Positions 8,175 to 16,976 are shown, counted from the first letter of the stretch. The stretch is 64,000 nucleotides of DNA from JAMIFN01 sp964544605 (GCA_964544605.1 CAZJBX010000003.1:37374-101373), one strand, 5' to 3'. Notes: generated by a model not told the origin, from the sequence alone. A program made the numbers and translations.

Positions 8175-9683
8175 ATGACTAAAGTGGTCAAGTGCAAAAC
8201 ATTTGATGGGCAGGACGTTGAATTTGTCGATGAGATCATCGGCTCGGGTGCGATGAAAGATGTTTATTTCTCGCCTGATCGATCATATGTGGTTGCATTT
8301 TTCAAAAGCAAACAAGATGCTCAGGCTAAAGAGCGTTTGGAGATGATCGCAGGGAAGTATCGTGAGAGCATCTTCAACCAATTAGGTGGTGCCTATTGGT
8401 CGAATCTTTATTGCTGGCCGACTGCTGTGTTAGAGCACGATGGCAAATTAGGTATCGTTGCCCCAGCTTATGCCAAGCATTTTTTCTTTGAGTACGGCTC
8501 AAAGAACAACGATATGTTGAGCATAAAGGGGGGAGAGAAGCAAGGCAAATGGTTTGCTGCCGCGAATTTACGCAATCGTTTTATGGATCCTCGTGAGTTA
8601 GGCGATTGGTTGAGCCATTTGAAAATGTGCTTGCTTTTATCTCGTGCTATTCGGCGTATGCATTTTGCAGGTTTAGCCCATTCTGACTTAAGTTACAGGA
8701 ATGTATTGATGGATCCATCTTCTGGAGGCTTGGCTTGTGTTATCGATGTTGATGGCTTGGTCGTGCCAGGTAAATACCCACCTGATGTGGTCGGTACGCC
8801 AGATTTCATTGCCCCCGAAGTGGTCAAGACTAATCATTTGTCAAAAGATGATCCTGCTCGTAACCTTCCTCGGCGGGAGACAGACTTGCATGCGCTAGCC
8901 GTTCTTATTTACATGTATCTACTCTATCGCCATCCGTTGCGCGGGGGGAAGGTGCATGATCTCAATGATGAGCAACGCGACGAATCATTGACGATGGGGG
9001 AGCGAGCTTTGTTTGTTGAGCACCCAACGGATAAATCGAACCGCATTAAGCTGAAGGGGGTTAAGCCATCTGAGCTGCCTTGGGCTGATACGGACAAGAT
9101 TCCGTTTACGGTGACGGGGCCGTATTTAAAAGATTTGTTCCTTCAGGCTTTTGTTGCTGGTTTACATGATCCATCTATGCGCCCTTCTGCCAATGATTGG
9201 GAGACGGCATTGGTTAAGACGGTTGATCTGATTCAACCGTGTCAAAACACAGCGTGTGAGCAAAAATGGTATGTTTTTGATAATTCAACTAAGCCCCAAT
9301 GTCCTTTTTGCAGCACCCCATTTAAGGGTAAGTTGCCTATCCTCAATCTTTACTCCTCACGCAAAGAGGGATCGTTTCGGCCAGACAATCATCGTTTAAT
9401 GGTTTACACCAATCAATCTATGTTTGCATGGCACGCCAATAGTTTGGTTTCTCCAAACGAAAGACTTACTGATGATCAGAAAAAACGCATGGGATATTTC
9501 GTCTTTCACAATGATAAGTGGTGGCTTGTGAATGAACGCCTTGCAGACTTAATGGATGTGACAAGTGAACCTAAAGTCCAAATTCCCATTGGAGGGAAGT
9601 TGGAATTGAAAGATGGGCAAAAGGTCCTTTTTTCGCGAGGTGATGGTGCTCGCTTAGCGGTAGTTCAGATGGTTTCGGTTTAG
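8175..9683 (+). CDS. Ter-associated serine/threonine protein kinase with C-terminal zinc ribbon
   Basis: About 502 residues. Kinase motifs are visible: a glycine loop GSGAMKDVY near 20, catalytic HSDLSYRNV near 170 (HSD replaces HRD), a metal-binding VIDVDG in place of DFG, and GTPDFIAPE, the activation-segment APE region. From about 356 a four-cysteine knuckle follows (C-x4-C then CPFC), then a C-terminal beta-rich region with no recognised family. ATG 8175 is preferred over 8115 because AAGAGGAAAA lies directly upstream. It is the last gene of the island and the presumed antagonist of the phosphatase. Activity is inferred from motifs only. Confidence 0.87.
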   Translation: MTKVVKCKTFDGQDVEFVDEIIGSGAMKDVYFSPDRSYVVAFFKSKQDAQAKERLEMIAGKYRESIFNQLGGAYWSNLYCWPTAVLEHDGKLGIVAPAYAKHFFFEYGSKNNDMLSIKGGEKQGKWFAAANLRNRFMDPRELGDWLSHLKMCLLLSRAIRRMHFAGLAHSDLSYRNVLMDPSSGGLACVIDVDGLVVPGKYPPDVVGTPDFIAPEVVKTNHLSKDDPARNLPRRETDLHALAVLIYMYLLYRHPLRGGKVHDLNDEQRDESLTMGERALFVEHPTDKSNRIKLKGVKPSELPWADTDKIPFTVTGPYLKDLFLQAFVAGLHDPSMRPSANDWETALVKTVDLIQPCQNTACEQKWYVFDNSTKPQCPFCSTPFKGKLPILNLYSSRKEGSFRPDNHRLMVYTNQSMFAWHANSLVSPNERLTDDQKKRMGYFVFHNDKWWLVNERLADLMDVTSEPKVQIPIGGKLELKDGQKVLFSRGDGARLAVVQMVSV

Positions 9684-9897
9684 TGGGAGCATAAGGAATA
9701 TTCGCTATGATGACAGGTATCGTGATTCCAGTTGCGACCAACCTCGGAGGTTGAAATACCCTATGCAAAAATCGGCTTGTGTAGCAAGAGCCAAGGAGTC
9801 TTGCAATGTGGGCAATAAGAAAGTTTCTAGATTGTCAAAAATGCGTGGCACGCGATGCTCCCAATCTGCTCTATTTCAAAATAAGTGATGGGCCAGT

Positions 9898-10641
9898 CTA
9901 GCATTCAGTCGCTGGTGGCAGCAAATCTGGCCGCAGTTTTTGCGTGAGGGCCAAGCGCTGGGCTTGGCGCCATTGTTCGATTTGGGCGTGGTTGCCTGAG
10001 AGCAGGACGGGGGGGACGGTTTGGCCTTGCCAGACTTCGGGGCGGGTGTAGTGGGGGCAGTCGAGTAGGCCGCCGATGCTGGGGTTGAAGCTGTCTTGGA
10101 TGTGGCTTTGTTCGTCGCTGAGCACGCCCGGTTGCAGGCGGGCGATGGCGTCGAGCAGGGCGATGGCGGCGATTTCACCGCCTGAGAGCACAAAGTCGCC
10201 GAGGCTGATTTGGTGGGTGACGAAGCGGTCGATGAAGCGCTGGTCGATGCCTTCATAGCGGCCACAGAGGAGGATGGCGCCTTGGCTGGGCGCTTGCCCC
10301 CATTCGGCGACGAGGCTGTGGTTCAGGCGCTGGCCAATGGGCGAGAACAGGATGAGGGGCGCTGGCGCGGCGCTGGGGTTTTGCGCTTGGCGCTGGGCTT
10401 GTATGTGGGCCAGGCATTGGGCCAGCGGCTCGGCCATCATGACCATGCCAGGGCCGCCACCAAAGGGGCGGTCATCGATGCGGCGGTAGTTGCCTTGGGC
10501 GAAGTCGCGGGGGTTGTGCAGTTGCACTTCTAGCGCGGGCGGCTGGCTTTGTGGGCCAGGCTCAAAGGCGCGGCGGTTGATGCCGCTGGCAAAGAAGGGG
10601 GCAAAGAGCTCAGGAAAGAGGCTGATGATGTCAAAACGCAT
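9898..10641 (-). CDS. trmD: tRNA (guanine-37-N1)-methyltransferase
   Basis: Methylates G37 next to the anticodon of tRNAs reading CNN codons, preventing +1 frameshifts; SAM-dependent SPOUT enzyme, dimeric. The 247-residue product opens MRFDIISLFPELF and has DRPFGGGPGMVM, LLCGRYEGIDQRF, LGDFVLSGGE and the C-terminal HYTRPEVW, all diagnostic. The ATG at 10641 is the family start; the open frame extends 43 codons further without similarity. It is last in a minus-strand run bcp-phoH-mutL-trmD, with 53 bases after mutL. The usual neighbours rpsP, rimM and rplS are absent, so the canonical ribosomal operon is broken here. Confidence 0.96.
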   Translation of the reverse strand: MRFDIISLFPELFAPFFASGINRRAFEPGPQSQPPALEVQLHNPRDFAQGNYRRIDDRPFGGGPGMVMMAEPLAQCLAHIQAQRQAQNPSAAPAPLILFSPIGQRLNHSLVAEWGQAPSQGAILLCGRYEGIDQRFIDRFVTHQISLGDFVLSGGEIAAIALLDAIARLQPGVLSDEQSHIQDSFNPSIGGLLDCPHYTRPEVWQGQTVPPVLLSGNHAQIEQWRQAQRLALTQKLRPDLLPPATEC

Positions 10642-10694
10642 GGGCGCTAGCGGGCAGAGGTGGCGGGTGAGGGTGGGGGGCGGCGGCTTGGGCT

Positions 10695-12644
10695 TTATTG
10701 CCCGCGCAGAAAGAGTTTGTCGAGGTCTTTCAGGCTCAGTTGCTTCCAAGTGGGGCGGCCGTGGTTGCATTGGTCGGCGCGTTCCGTGGCTTCCATTTGG
10801 CGCAGCAGGGCGTTCATTTCAGGCAGGGTGAGCTGGCGGTTGGCCCGCACCGAGCCGTGGCAGGCCATGGTGGCGAGGATGTCGTGTTGGGCGCGTTGCA
10901 GCACGGTGGCGGCGTCGTGCTCGGCGAGTTCGGCCAAGACGCTGCGGGCCAGTGCCAGCGCATCGCCTTTGATGAGTAGGCTGGGCAGGCTGCGGATGGC
11001 CAGGCTTTGGCGGCTGAGGACGCTCAGTTCCAGCCCCAGGGCTTGCAGGCTGCTGTGGTGTTCCTCGGCGGTGGCGATTTCTGTGGGTGTGGCGGCAAAG
11101 CTGATGGGCACAAGTAAGTGCTGGCTGCTGATGTTTTGCGCGGCCATGCTGGTTTTGAGCTGCTCGTAAACGACGCGCTCGTGGGCGGCGTGCATGTCCA
11201 CCAGGATCAGCCCTTGGGCATTTTCAGCAAGGATGTAGATGCCGTGCAATTGCGCCAAGGCGCGGCCCAAGGGCCAGATTTCGGCCTCAGGCTCTTGCAC
11301 GCTGGCGTAGGCTGGGGTGGGCGCGGCATAGGGCAGGGCAGTGGCCTCAGTTGGGGCGGCGGCGGTGGCCACGGCTGCGGTGTCAAAGCCGCCAGCCAGT
11401 AGGGGGGCTGTGGTGACGGCGGCGGGCTGGGCCGCAGCGTTTGGCGGTGCAAAAGGGCTGGCTGCGCTGCTGTTGGGCTGGGGCTGGGCATCCAGGCGGA
11501 AGCCGCCCCAGAGTTGCTCCATGTCTTGCGCCCGCCAAGGGCGCGGGCTGGGTGCGGGCCAGTGCGGGGTTTTGTGCGTGCTTTGCAGGGCAGCTTGGGC
11601 GGCGGCCTCTGCGTCGTCGGCTTCGGCAGGGTCAGCTTCTGCGGTGCTGCGGCCCGTGCGCGGTGCGGAGAGGGCCGAGAGCAGGGCGTTGCGCACGGCT
11701 TGGTGGATGGCGCTGCCATCGCGAAAGCGCACTTCGATTTTGGTGGGGTGGACATTCACATCCACACGGGTGGGCTCCAGCTCAATAAAGAGCACGAACA
11801 CAGGGTGTTTGTGGCCGTGCAGCACATCTTCATAGGCGCTGCGCACGGCGTGGGCAATGGTTTTGTCGCGCACAAAGCGGCCATTGACAAAGCAGTATTG
11901 CTGGTCGGCGCGGCTGCGAGCAAAGTCGGGCAGGCCAGCAAAGCCATGCACGCGCACGCCGCCAAAGCTGGTGGCCAAGGTGAGCTCAACAGGCAGGCTT
12001 TGGGCGCTGAATTCGGCCCCTAGCACGGCGGCGATGCGCTCGGCCAAGCTGCCCGCGCGCCATTGCTCGATCAGCTTGCCATCGTGCCAAATGCTGAAAC
12101 CCACATCAGGGCGGGCCAAGGCGTGGCGGCGCACGGCCTCAAGGCAATGGGCCAGCTCGGTGTTGTCGCTTTTTAAAAATTTGCGGCGGGCGGGCACGCT
12201 GAAAAACAGCTCTTTGACTTCGATGGTGCTGCCCGGGTTGCGGCTGCTGCGGCTGAGCTCGCCCGTGCGGCCGTCGATTTGCCAAGCCGCGTCGCCATCA
12301 TGTGGGCGGCTGTTGATGCGGCAATCGGCCACGGAGTTGATGGCCGCCAGCGCCTCGCCGCGAAAGCCCATGGTGGCCACGCTTTCGAGCTCATCTAGGC
12401 TGCTGATTTTGCTGGTGGCATGGCGTTTGAAGGCCAGCGGCAGCTCGGCCACAGGGATGCCTTTGCCATCGTCTTCCACGATGATGGCACGCACGCCGCC
12501 CGCTTGCAGGCGCAAGCTGATGTGGCTGGCCCCTGCATCGAGGGCGTTGTCCAGTAGCTCGCGCACAACGGAGGCGGGGCGTTCAATGACTTCGCCAGCG
12601 GCGATTTGGCTGATTAGCTCATCGGGCAGTTCACGAATGGGCAT
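10695..12644 (-). CDS. mutL: DNA mismatch repair protein MutL
   Basis: Couples mismatch recognition by MutS to strand incision. The 649 residues contain an N-terminal GHKL ATPase (LLDNALDAGA near 30-40, EDDGKGI near 57-63, GFRGEAL near 93-99), an Ala/Pro-rich linker from about 330 to 450 and a C-terminal dimerisation domain. DMHAAHERVVYE at 483-494 fits the endonuclease motif D-x-H-A-x2-E-x4-E, and CNHGRP near the end matches the partner motif. MutL with this motif nicks DNA itself, as expected of lineages lacking MutH. It starts 12 bases after the phoH stop, so probably shares its transcript. Confidence 0.97.
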   Translation of the reverse strand: MPIRELPDELISQIAAGEVIERPASVVRELLDNALDAGASHISLRLQAGGVRAIIVEDDGKGIPVAELPLAFKRHATSKISSLDELESVATMGFRGEALAAINSVADCRINSRPHDGDAAWQIDGRTGELSRSSRNPGSTIEVKELFFSVPARRKFLKSDNTELAHCLEAVRRHALARPDVGFSIWHDGKLIEQWRAGSLAERIAAVLGAEFSAQSLPVELTLATSFGGVRVHGFAGLPDFARSRADQQYCFVNGRFVRDKTIAHAVRSAYEDVLHGHKHPVFVLFIELEPTRVDVNVHPTKIEVRFRDGSAIHQAVRNALLSALSAPRTGRSTAEADPAEADDAEAAAQAALQSTHKTPHWPAPSPRPWRAQDMEQLWGGFRLDAQPQPNSSAASPFAPPNAAAQPAAVTTAPLLAGGFDTAAVATAAAPTEATALPYAAPTPAYASVQEPEAEIWPLGRALAQLHGIYILAENAQGLILVDMHAAHERVVYEQLKTSMAAQNISSQHLLVPISFAATPTEIATAEEHHSSLQALGLELSVLSRQSLAIRSLPSLLIKGDALALARSVLAELAEHDAATVLQRAQHDILATMACHGSVRANRQLTLPEMNALLRQMEATERADQCNHGRPTWKQLSLKDLDKLFLRGQ

Positions 12645-12656
12645 GGTGCGGGCCGC

Positions 12657-14375
12657 TTACAGGATGTCGCTGGCGTAATCGGCCAGACGCGAGCGCTCGC
12701 CGCGTGCCAAGGTGATGTGGCCGCTGTGGGGCCAGCCTTGGAAGCGGTCGATGAGGTAGGTCAGGCCCGATGAGCCTTCGGTGAGGTAGGGCGTGTCGAT
12801 TTGCGCCAAATTGCCCATGCAGACGATTTTGGTGCCGGGGCCAGCGCGGGTGATGAGGGTTTTGACTTGCTTTGGCGTGAGGTTTTGCGCCTCATCCAAG
12901 ATGAGGAATTTGTTCATAAAAGTGCGCCCACGCATGAAGTTCAGGCTCTTGATTTTGATTTTGGCGCGGATGAGGTCGTTCGTCGCCGAGCGGCCCCACT
13001 CGCCAGCGCCACCGCTGCTGCTGTCGTTTTTGGCCAAAAATTCGAGGTTGTCATCCAGTGCGCCCATCCAGGGGCCCATTTTTTCTTCCTCGGTGCCGGG
13101 CAAAAAGCCGATGTCGTCGCCCACATTTACCGTGGCGCGGGTCATGATGATTTCGCTGTAGCGGCGGCTGTCGAGCACCTGCGCCAAGCCAGCGGCCAAG
13201 GTCAGCAGGGTTTTGCCTGTGCCCGCGTTACCCGCAATGGTGACGAGATCCACCTCGGGGTCCATGAGCAGATTGAGGACGAAGTTTTGTTCACGGTTGC
13301 GGGCCATGACGCCCCACACATTGTTTTTGGCGTGGCCAAAATCGCGCAGGGTTTTGATGACGGCACTGTCGCCGCGCAGCTCCACCACGCGGGCGTAAAA
13401 AGGCGGCTCGCCCTCGTTCTCAAGGTAAACAAATTCGTTGATTTGCCAATCGGCGACGACGGCACCGCTGACGCGGTACCAAGCGTAGCCGTCTTGGTTC
13501 CAGCTCTCGATTTTTTTGCCTTGCTTGGCCCAAAAATCGGCAGGCAAAGCCCGTGCGCCGCTGTAGAGCAGGTCGCCGTCTTCCAGCACCTTGTCGTTTT
13601 GGTAGTCCTCAGCAGGCAGGCCCAGGGCGCGGGCCTTCACGCGCATATTGATGTCTTTGGACACCAGTACGGCCTCTTTGGCGGTGGTAAAGCAGGCTTT
13701 CTCCTTCACCGTGGCTTGCAGGGCGGCCACAACGCTGAGGATTTGGTTGTCGGCCTTGCCTTTGGGTAGGGCGCTGGGCAGCTCGCTCTCCAGTGGGCGG
13801 GTTTGGAAGAACAAACGCCCCGTGGCCGTGCTGTGGCCGGTGCCGCTCAGGGGCAGGCCGTGGGCGATGTCTGCACCGCCTGCGGCGAGTTGGTCCAGCG
13901 TGCGGCTGATTTGGCGGGCATTGCGGGCCACCTCAGATGCGCCTTTTTTGTTTGCATCCAGCTCTTCGAGCACGATCATGGGCAGGTAAATATCATGCTC
14001 TTCAAAGCGAAAGAGGCTGATGGGGTCGTGCAGCAGCACATTGGTATCGAGCACGAACAGGCGGCCTGCTTGCGCCTGCGCCGGGCTTTTTGTTTTTTTG
14101 CCGGCAGCGGGGCTGGGCGGGGCGGCTGGGGCGGTTTTGACCACGGGTGTGGCGGCGACTTGGCCTGCGGCCTTTTTGCTGCTTGCCGTTTTGCTGGTGG
14201 GGCTGGGCAGGGCTGCGGCCTTGATTGCCGCTTGTGGCGCCGCGGCGGTTTTAAGGCGGGTGCTGGCTTTGGTGGCGGCTGTTTTGCGGCTGATTTTGGG
14301 TTTGGCAGCTTCAACGGCAAAGGCTTCTGGGGCCACTTTGGCGGCGCGTTTGGCGGGGGCGGGGGGCAGGGGCAT
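12657..14375 (-). CDS. phoH: PhoH-like protein with N-terminal PIN domain and basic tail
   Basis: 572 residues in three parts. Residues 1-103 are a disordered Lys/Ala/Pro-rich extension. Residues 104-250 are a PIN nuclease domain (LFVLDTNVLLHDP, VLEELD, SKDINMR). Residues 340-572 are a PhoH ATPase with Walker A GNAGTGKT at 382-389, LILDEAQN as Walker B and RGR near the trimer arginine region. PIN-PhoH (PhoH2) proteins are RNA helicase/ribonucleases in studied actinobacteria; the role here is inferred. The basic extension resembles the tails of Bcp, RsfS and RpoD in this window. mutL follows 12 bases downstream. Confidence 0.92.
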   Translation of the reverse strand: MPLPPAPAKRAAKVAPEAFAVEAAKPKISRKTAATKASTRLKTAAAPQAAIKAAALPSPTSKTASSKKAAGQVAATPVVKTAPAAPPSPAAGKKTKSPAQAQAGRLFVLDTNVLLHDPISLFRFEEHDIYLPMIVLEELDANKKGASEVARNARQISRTLDQLAAGGADIAHGLPLSGTGHSTATGRLFFQTRPLESELPSALPKGKADNQILSVVAALQATVKEKACFTTAKEAVLVSKDINMRVKARALGLPAEDYQNDKVLEDGDLLYSGARALPADFWAKQGKKIESWNQDGYAWYRVSGAVVADWQINEFVYLENEGEPPFYARVVELRGDSAVIKTLRDFGHAKNNVWGVMARNREQNFVLNLLMDPEVDLVTIAGNAGTGKTLLTLAAGLAQVLDSRRYSEIIMTRATVNVGDDIGFLPGTEEEKMGPWMGALDDNLEFLAKNDSSSGGAGEWGRSATNDLIRAKIKIKSLNFMRGRTFMNKFLILDEAQNLTPKQVKTLITRAGPGTKIVCMGNLAQIDTPYLTEGSSGLTYLIDRFQGWPHSGHITLARGERSRLADYASDIL

Positions 14376-14394
14376 GGGTCTTAGCTCCGTTGGG

Positions 14395-14434
14395 CAAAAA
14401 GAAAAGCCGCCAGTGCACAGTGCGCGGGCGGCTT
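14395..14434 (-). terminator. Rho-independent terminator between bcp and phoH
   Basis: On the minus strand AAGCCGCC pairs with GGCGGCTT (14404-14434) around a 15-base loop and is followed by TTCTTTTT. It lies downstream of bcp and just before the phoH ATG. Confidence 0.65.
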
Positions 14435-14516
14435 GGTTTGGGCCAGTGGCCCAAGCTTGCAGAAAAGCAAACAGTGCAATGCCCCAATACTAGCAGGCTT
14501 GCTCGGCTTATGGGCC

Positions 14517-15317
14517 TCAGGTTTTTTTCTTCACGGCCTTTTTTGCGGGCACTTTTTTGGCTGCGGCTGGGCTGCTTGTTTTTGGGGCTGTGGCGGCTTT
14601 TTTCGCGACAGCTTTTTTGGCCGCAGGCTTGGCTTCAGCGGCCTTTTTCACGGCAGGCTTGGCGGCAGTTTTGGTGGTAACGGCTTTTTTCGCTACAGCT
14701 TTTTTGGCCGCAGGTTTGGTTTCAGCGGCCTTTTTCACGGCAGGCTTGGCGGCAGTTTTGGTGGTAGCGGCTTTTTTCGCTACAGCTTTTTTGGCCGCAG
14801 GTTTGGTGGCTGGTTTTGCAGCGGGTTTTGTGGCTTTTTTGCTGCTGCCTTGGGTCAGGGCTTTCACGGCGGCGAGCACTTCATCGACATGGCCGGGCAC
14901 TTTGATGCCGCGCCACTCTTGCACAAGCACGCCTTTTTCATCAACCAAAAAGGTGGAGCGTTCAATGCCTTTGACCTTTTTGCCGTACATGATTTTGTTT
15001 TTGACGACGCCAAAGCCGTGGCAGAGCTTTTCTTCGTTGTCTGAGATGAGCTCGTAGGGCAGCTCAAGCTTGGCTTTGAAGTTGTCATGCGAGCGCATGT
15101 TGTCGCGGCTGACGCCAAACACTTCGGCCCCAGCTTTGACAAATTCTTTGTATTTGTCGCGGAAGGCCATGGCCTCCGTGGTGCAGCCTGGGGTGTTGTC
15201 CTTGGGGTAGAAGAACAGAACCAAGACTTTGCCTTTGTGCGACTCTTGCGTCACAGTGACATGGTTGGTGGCGATGGCTTCAAATTCGGGCAGGGGTTTG
15301 TTCAGTGCAACGGACAT
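14517..15317 (-). CDS. bcp: Thioredoxin-dependent peroxiredoxin Bcp with long Lys/Ala repeat tail
   Basis: Reduces hydroperoxides using thioredoxin. The 266 residues start with MSVALNKPLPEFEA. The peroxidatic cysteine is C45 in PGCTTEA; the classical second cysteine at position 50 is replaced by Met, while C99 could act as resolving residue. The catalytic domain ends near 155. The rest is an H1-histone-like tail built of a 29-residue unit (KPAAKKAVAKKA type) repeated twice plus a partial copy. The ATG at 15317 fits the family start. Normal Bcp is about 155 residues, so the tail nearly doubles it. It may bind nucleic acid or anchor the protein; unproven. Confidence 0.93.
   Translation of the reverse strand: MSVALNKPLPEFEAIATNHVTVTQESHKGKVLVLFFYPKDNTPGCTTEAMAFRDKYKEFVKAGAEVFGVSRDNMRSHDNFKAKLELPYELISDNEEKLCHGFGVVKNKIMYGKKVKGIERSTFLVDEKGVLVQEWRGIKVPGHVDEVLAAVKALTQGSSKKATKPAAKPATKPAAKKAVAKKAATTKTAAKPAVKKAAETKPAAKKAVAKKAVTTKTAAKPAVKKAAEAKPAAKKAVAKKAATAPKTSSPAAAKKVPAKKAVKKKT
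14604..14806. repeat. 87-bp tandem repeat inside bcp
   Basis: Two near-identical 87-bp units (14604-14690 and 14691-14777) and a partial third (14778-14806). They encode the 29-residue Lys/Ala unit of the Bcp tail. The high DNA identity implies recent expansion or recombination. Confidence 0.85.
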
Positions 15318-15674
15318 GGTTTCAGTATCTTCTTGTGCTATGGTTAAGTGGTGCGGCGGGCGCTGTAAAACGCAAGCCAAAACGAAGGCCAAAGACGGCA
15401 CAAAGAAGGGCAGTGCAGCTCAGTGGCCGTGGCGCAGCAGATAGCAAAAAGCAGACTGCGTGGGCCTCCCCTGAGGGCTGTTTTTCTTTCTTTGATTCGT
15501 CGCAAACCCGCCATTTTACTCTATTTCGTCTGCTGGCGGGCCTAGGGTAAGTGGCTATTGACCCAAAATCAACCGCTTTTTTTCTTTGTAAATCAATCAC
15601 TTAGCGCAGCTCCCCGCATCTGGATGGGCCGCTTTTTTCTGCCTGAGAATGCTTGTTATTTCACACTTTCAGGC
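15318..15674. other. Intergenic region between bcp and the iron-binding protein gene
   Basis: No supported gene on either strand. A plus-strand imperfect hairpin at about 15464-15477 followed by TTTTTCTTTCTTT could be a weak terminator, but no transcript leading to it can be argued. The bcp promoter should lie here; TAAAAT on the minus strand near 15520 is the best -10 candidate. Confidence 0.3.
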
Positions 15675-15702
15675 ATAAAAAAGCCCTGCGCAGGCAGGGC
15701 TT
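15675..15702 (-). terminator. Rho-independent terminator of the ferric-iron binding protein gene
   Basis: AAGCCCTGC and GCAGGGCTT (15681-15702) form a perfect 9-bp stem with a 4-base loop, followed on the minus strand by a T-tract. It lies about 20 bases past the stop at 15724. Confidence 0.88.
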
Positions 15703-15723
15703 GTGGGCAGGGTGAAGCGGTGC

Positions 15724-16785
15724 TTAGCGGAAGCCAGCGCGGTCGAGCAATTGCTGCACTTTGGCTTGGTTGGCGGCAATGGTGCTCAGGGGCGTGTCGT
15801 CGGTTTTAAAGGCTTTGCCACGGGTCATGGTTTTCAGCGCAGGGTTGGCCAGCTTCATGCTGGGCACAATGGGCCATTCGTTGTTGCCGTTGGCAAAGTA
15901 GTTTTGCGCTTGTGGGCTGGCGAGGTATTCCAAAAAGCGAATGGCATTGGCCTTGTTGGGGCTGTGTGCGGCCACCGCGCCGCCAGCAATATTCATGTGT
16001 GTGCCAAAGCTGCTTTGGTTGGGGAAGACCACGGCCACGCGCTCGGCCACGCGTTTGTCTTCGGGGTTGCTGCTTTTCATCAAGCGAGCAAGGTAGTAGC
16101 TGTTGGTGATGGCGATGGCGCATTCGCCGCTGGCTACGGCTTTGATTTGGTCGGTGTCTGCACCTTTGGGTGCGCGGGCCATATTGGCGACCACGCCTTC
16201 CATCCAAGTTTGGGTTTTGGCTTCACCCCATTGCGCCATTAAAGCGCCAAAGAGCGAGAGGTTGTAGGGGTGGGAGCCCGAGCGGGTGCAGACCTTGCCT
16301 TTGTTTTCAGGCGCGGCGAGCTTTTCGTAGCTGTCCACATCGCTGGCTTTGACGCGGCCTTTGTCATACACGATGACGCGGGCGCGGTTGGAAAAACCAA
16401 ACCAAGTGATGCCTTGTTCGGTTTTTGTTGCGTGGTATTTACTGGGGATGGATTTCTCCAGCAGCTCAGATTGAATCGGAGCCAGCAAGCCTTCTTGCTC
16501 GGCGCGCCACAGGCGTGTGCCGTCCACCAGCAGCACCACATCGGCAGGCGAGGCTTTGCCTTCGCTCTTTAGGCGGTTGATGATGCCGACATCGTCAGAA
16601 TCCACGCGTTTGAGCTGGATGCCCGTGGCTTTGGTGAAGGCGGCGTACATGGCCTCATCGCTTTTGTAATGGCGGGCCGAGTAGATGTTGAGGGTCTCTT
16701 GGGCGAATACGCCTGCGGCCAAGCTCAGGCCCAAGCCTGCGGCCAGTAGTTTTTTATAAGGAGATGAGGGAGAGAAGATGCGCAT
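15724..16785 (-). CDS. Periplasmic ferric-iron ABC transporter substrate-binding protein (FutA/FbpA type)
   Basis: Binds Fe3+ in the periplasm and hands it to an ABC importer. The 353-residue product starts at ATG 16785 with a signal peptide (KKLLAAGLGLSLAAGVFA, cleavage before QETLNIYSARHY). LNIYSARHY, LLVDGTRLWRAEQEGLL, ITWFGFSNRARVIVYDKG and the Tyr pair near NSYYLARL match the FutA1/FutA2-like class 1 family. No permease or ATPase gene is adjacent, so the transporter must be elsewhere or this is an orphan receptor. It is transcribed divergently from the TonB receptor across a region with three Fur-box-like sequences, so iron repression is expected. Confidence 0.92.
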   Translation of the reverse strand: MRIFSPSSPYKKLLAAGLGLSLAAGVFAQETLNIYSARHYKSDEAMYAAFTKATGIQLKRVDSDDVGIINRLKSEGKASPADVVLLVDGTRLWRAEQEGLLAPIQSELLEKSIPSKYHATKTEQGITWFGFSNRARVIVYDKGRVKASDVDSYEKLAAPENKGKVCTRSGSHPYNLSLFGALMAQWGEAKTQTWMEGVVANMARAPKGADTDQIKAVASGECAIAITNSYYLARLMKSSNPEDKRVAERVAVVFPNQSSFGTHMNIAGGAVAAHSPNKANAIRFLEYLASPQAQNYFANGNNEWPIVPSMKLANPALKTMTRGKAFKTDDTPLSTIAANQAKVQQLLDRAGFR

Positions 16786-16856
16786 GGCGGCCTTTCTGCT
16801 GTGGGAGGTCGGGTCGAGGAAACGGGCTCCAGTGTAGGGGAAAACACGGAGTTCAG

Positions 16857-16976
16857 AATGATAACGATTCACATTTACAAAAGTTGACAAGCAAATGAAA
16901 ATCATTCTTGTTTGCAGATACAATGCCGCCTTGATGTAAGTCAAATGAAAACTGTTCTCATTTGCGCTTACAATGC
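16857..16976. promoter_or_regulatory. Divergent Fur-regulated promoter region with a 50-bp duplication
   Basis: Three Fur-like sites lie at 16857-16875, 16892-16914 and 16942-16964. The last is a near-perfect palindrome, CAAATGA-9-TCATTTG. Sites two and three, together with TACAATGC at 16919-16926 and 16969-16976, repeat with an exact 50-base period, so a promoter-operator unit appears duplicated in tandem. Each -10 has no good -35 outside the Fur site, so Fur binding would block polymerase directly. The arrangement sits between the iron-binding protein gene (minus) and the siderophore receptor gene (plus). Confidence 0.75.

Noticed and set aside
9706..9753. 15-codon frame MMTGIVIPVATNLGG after the kinase gene
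   Set aside because: Too short and without conserved features; the GGAGG inside it is not followed by a gene.
12801..13769. 322-codon plus-strand frame opposite phoH
   Set aside because: Antisense shadow; phoH motifs are intact on the minus strand.
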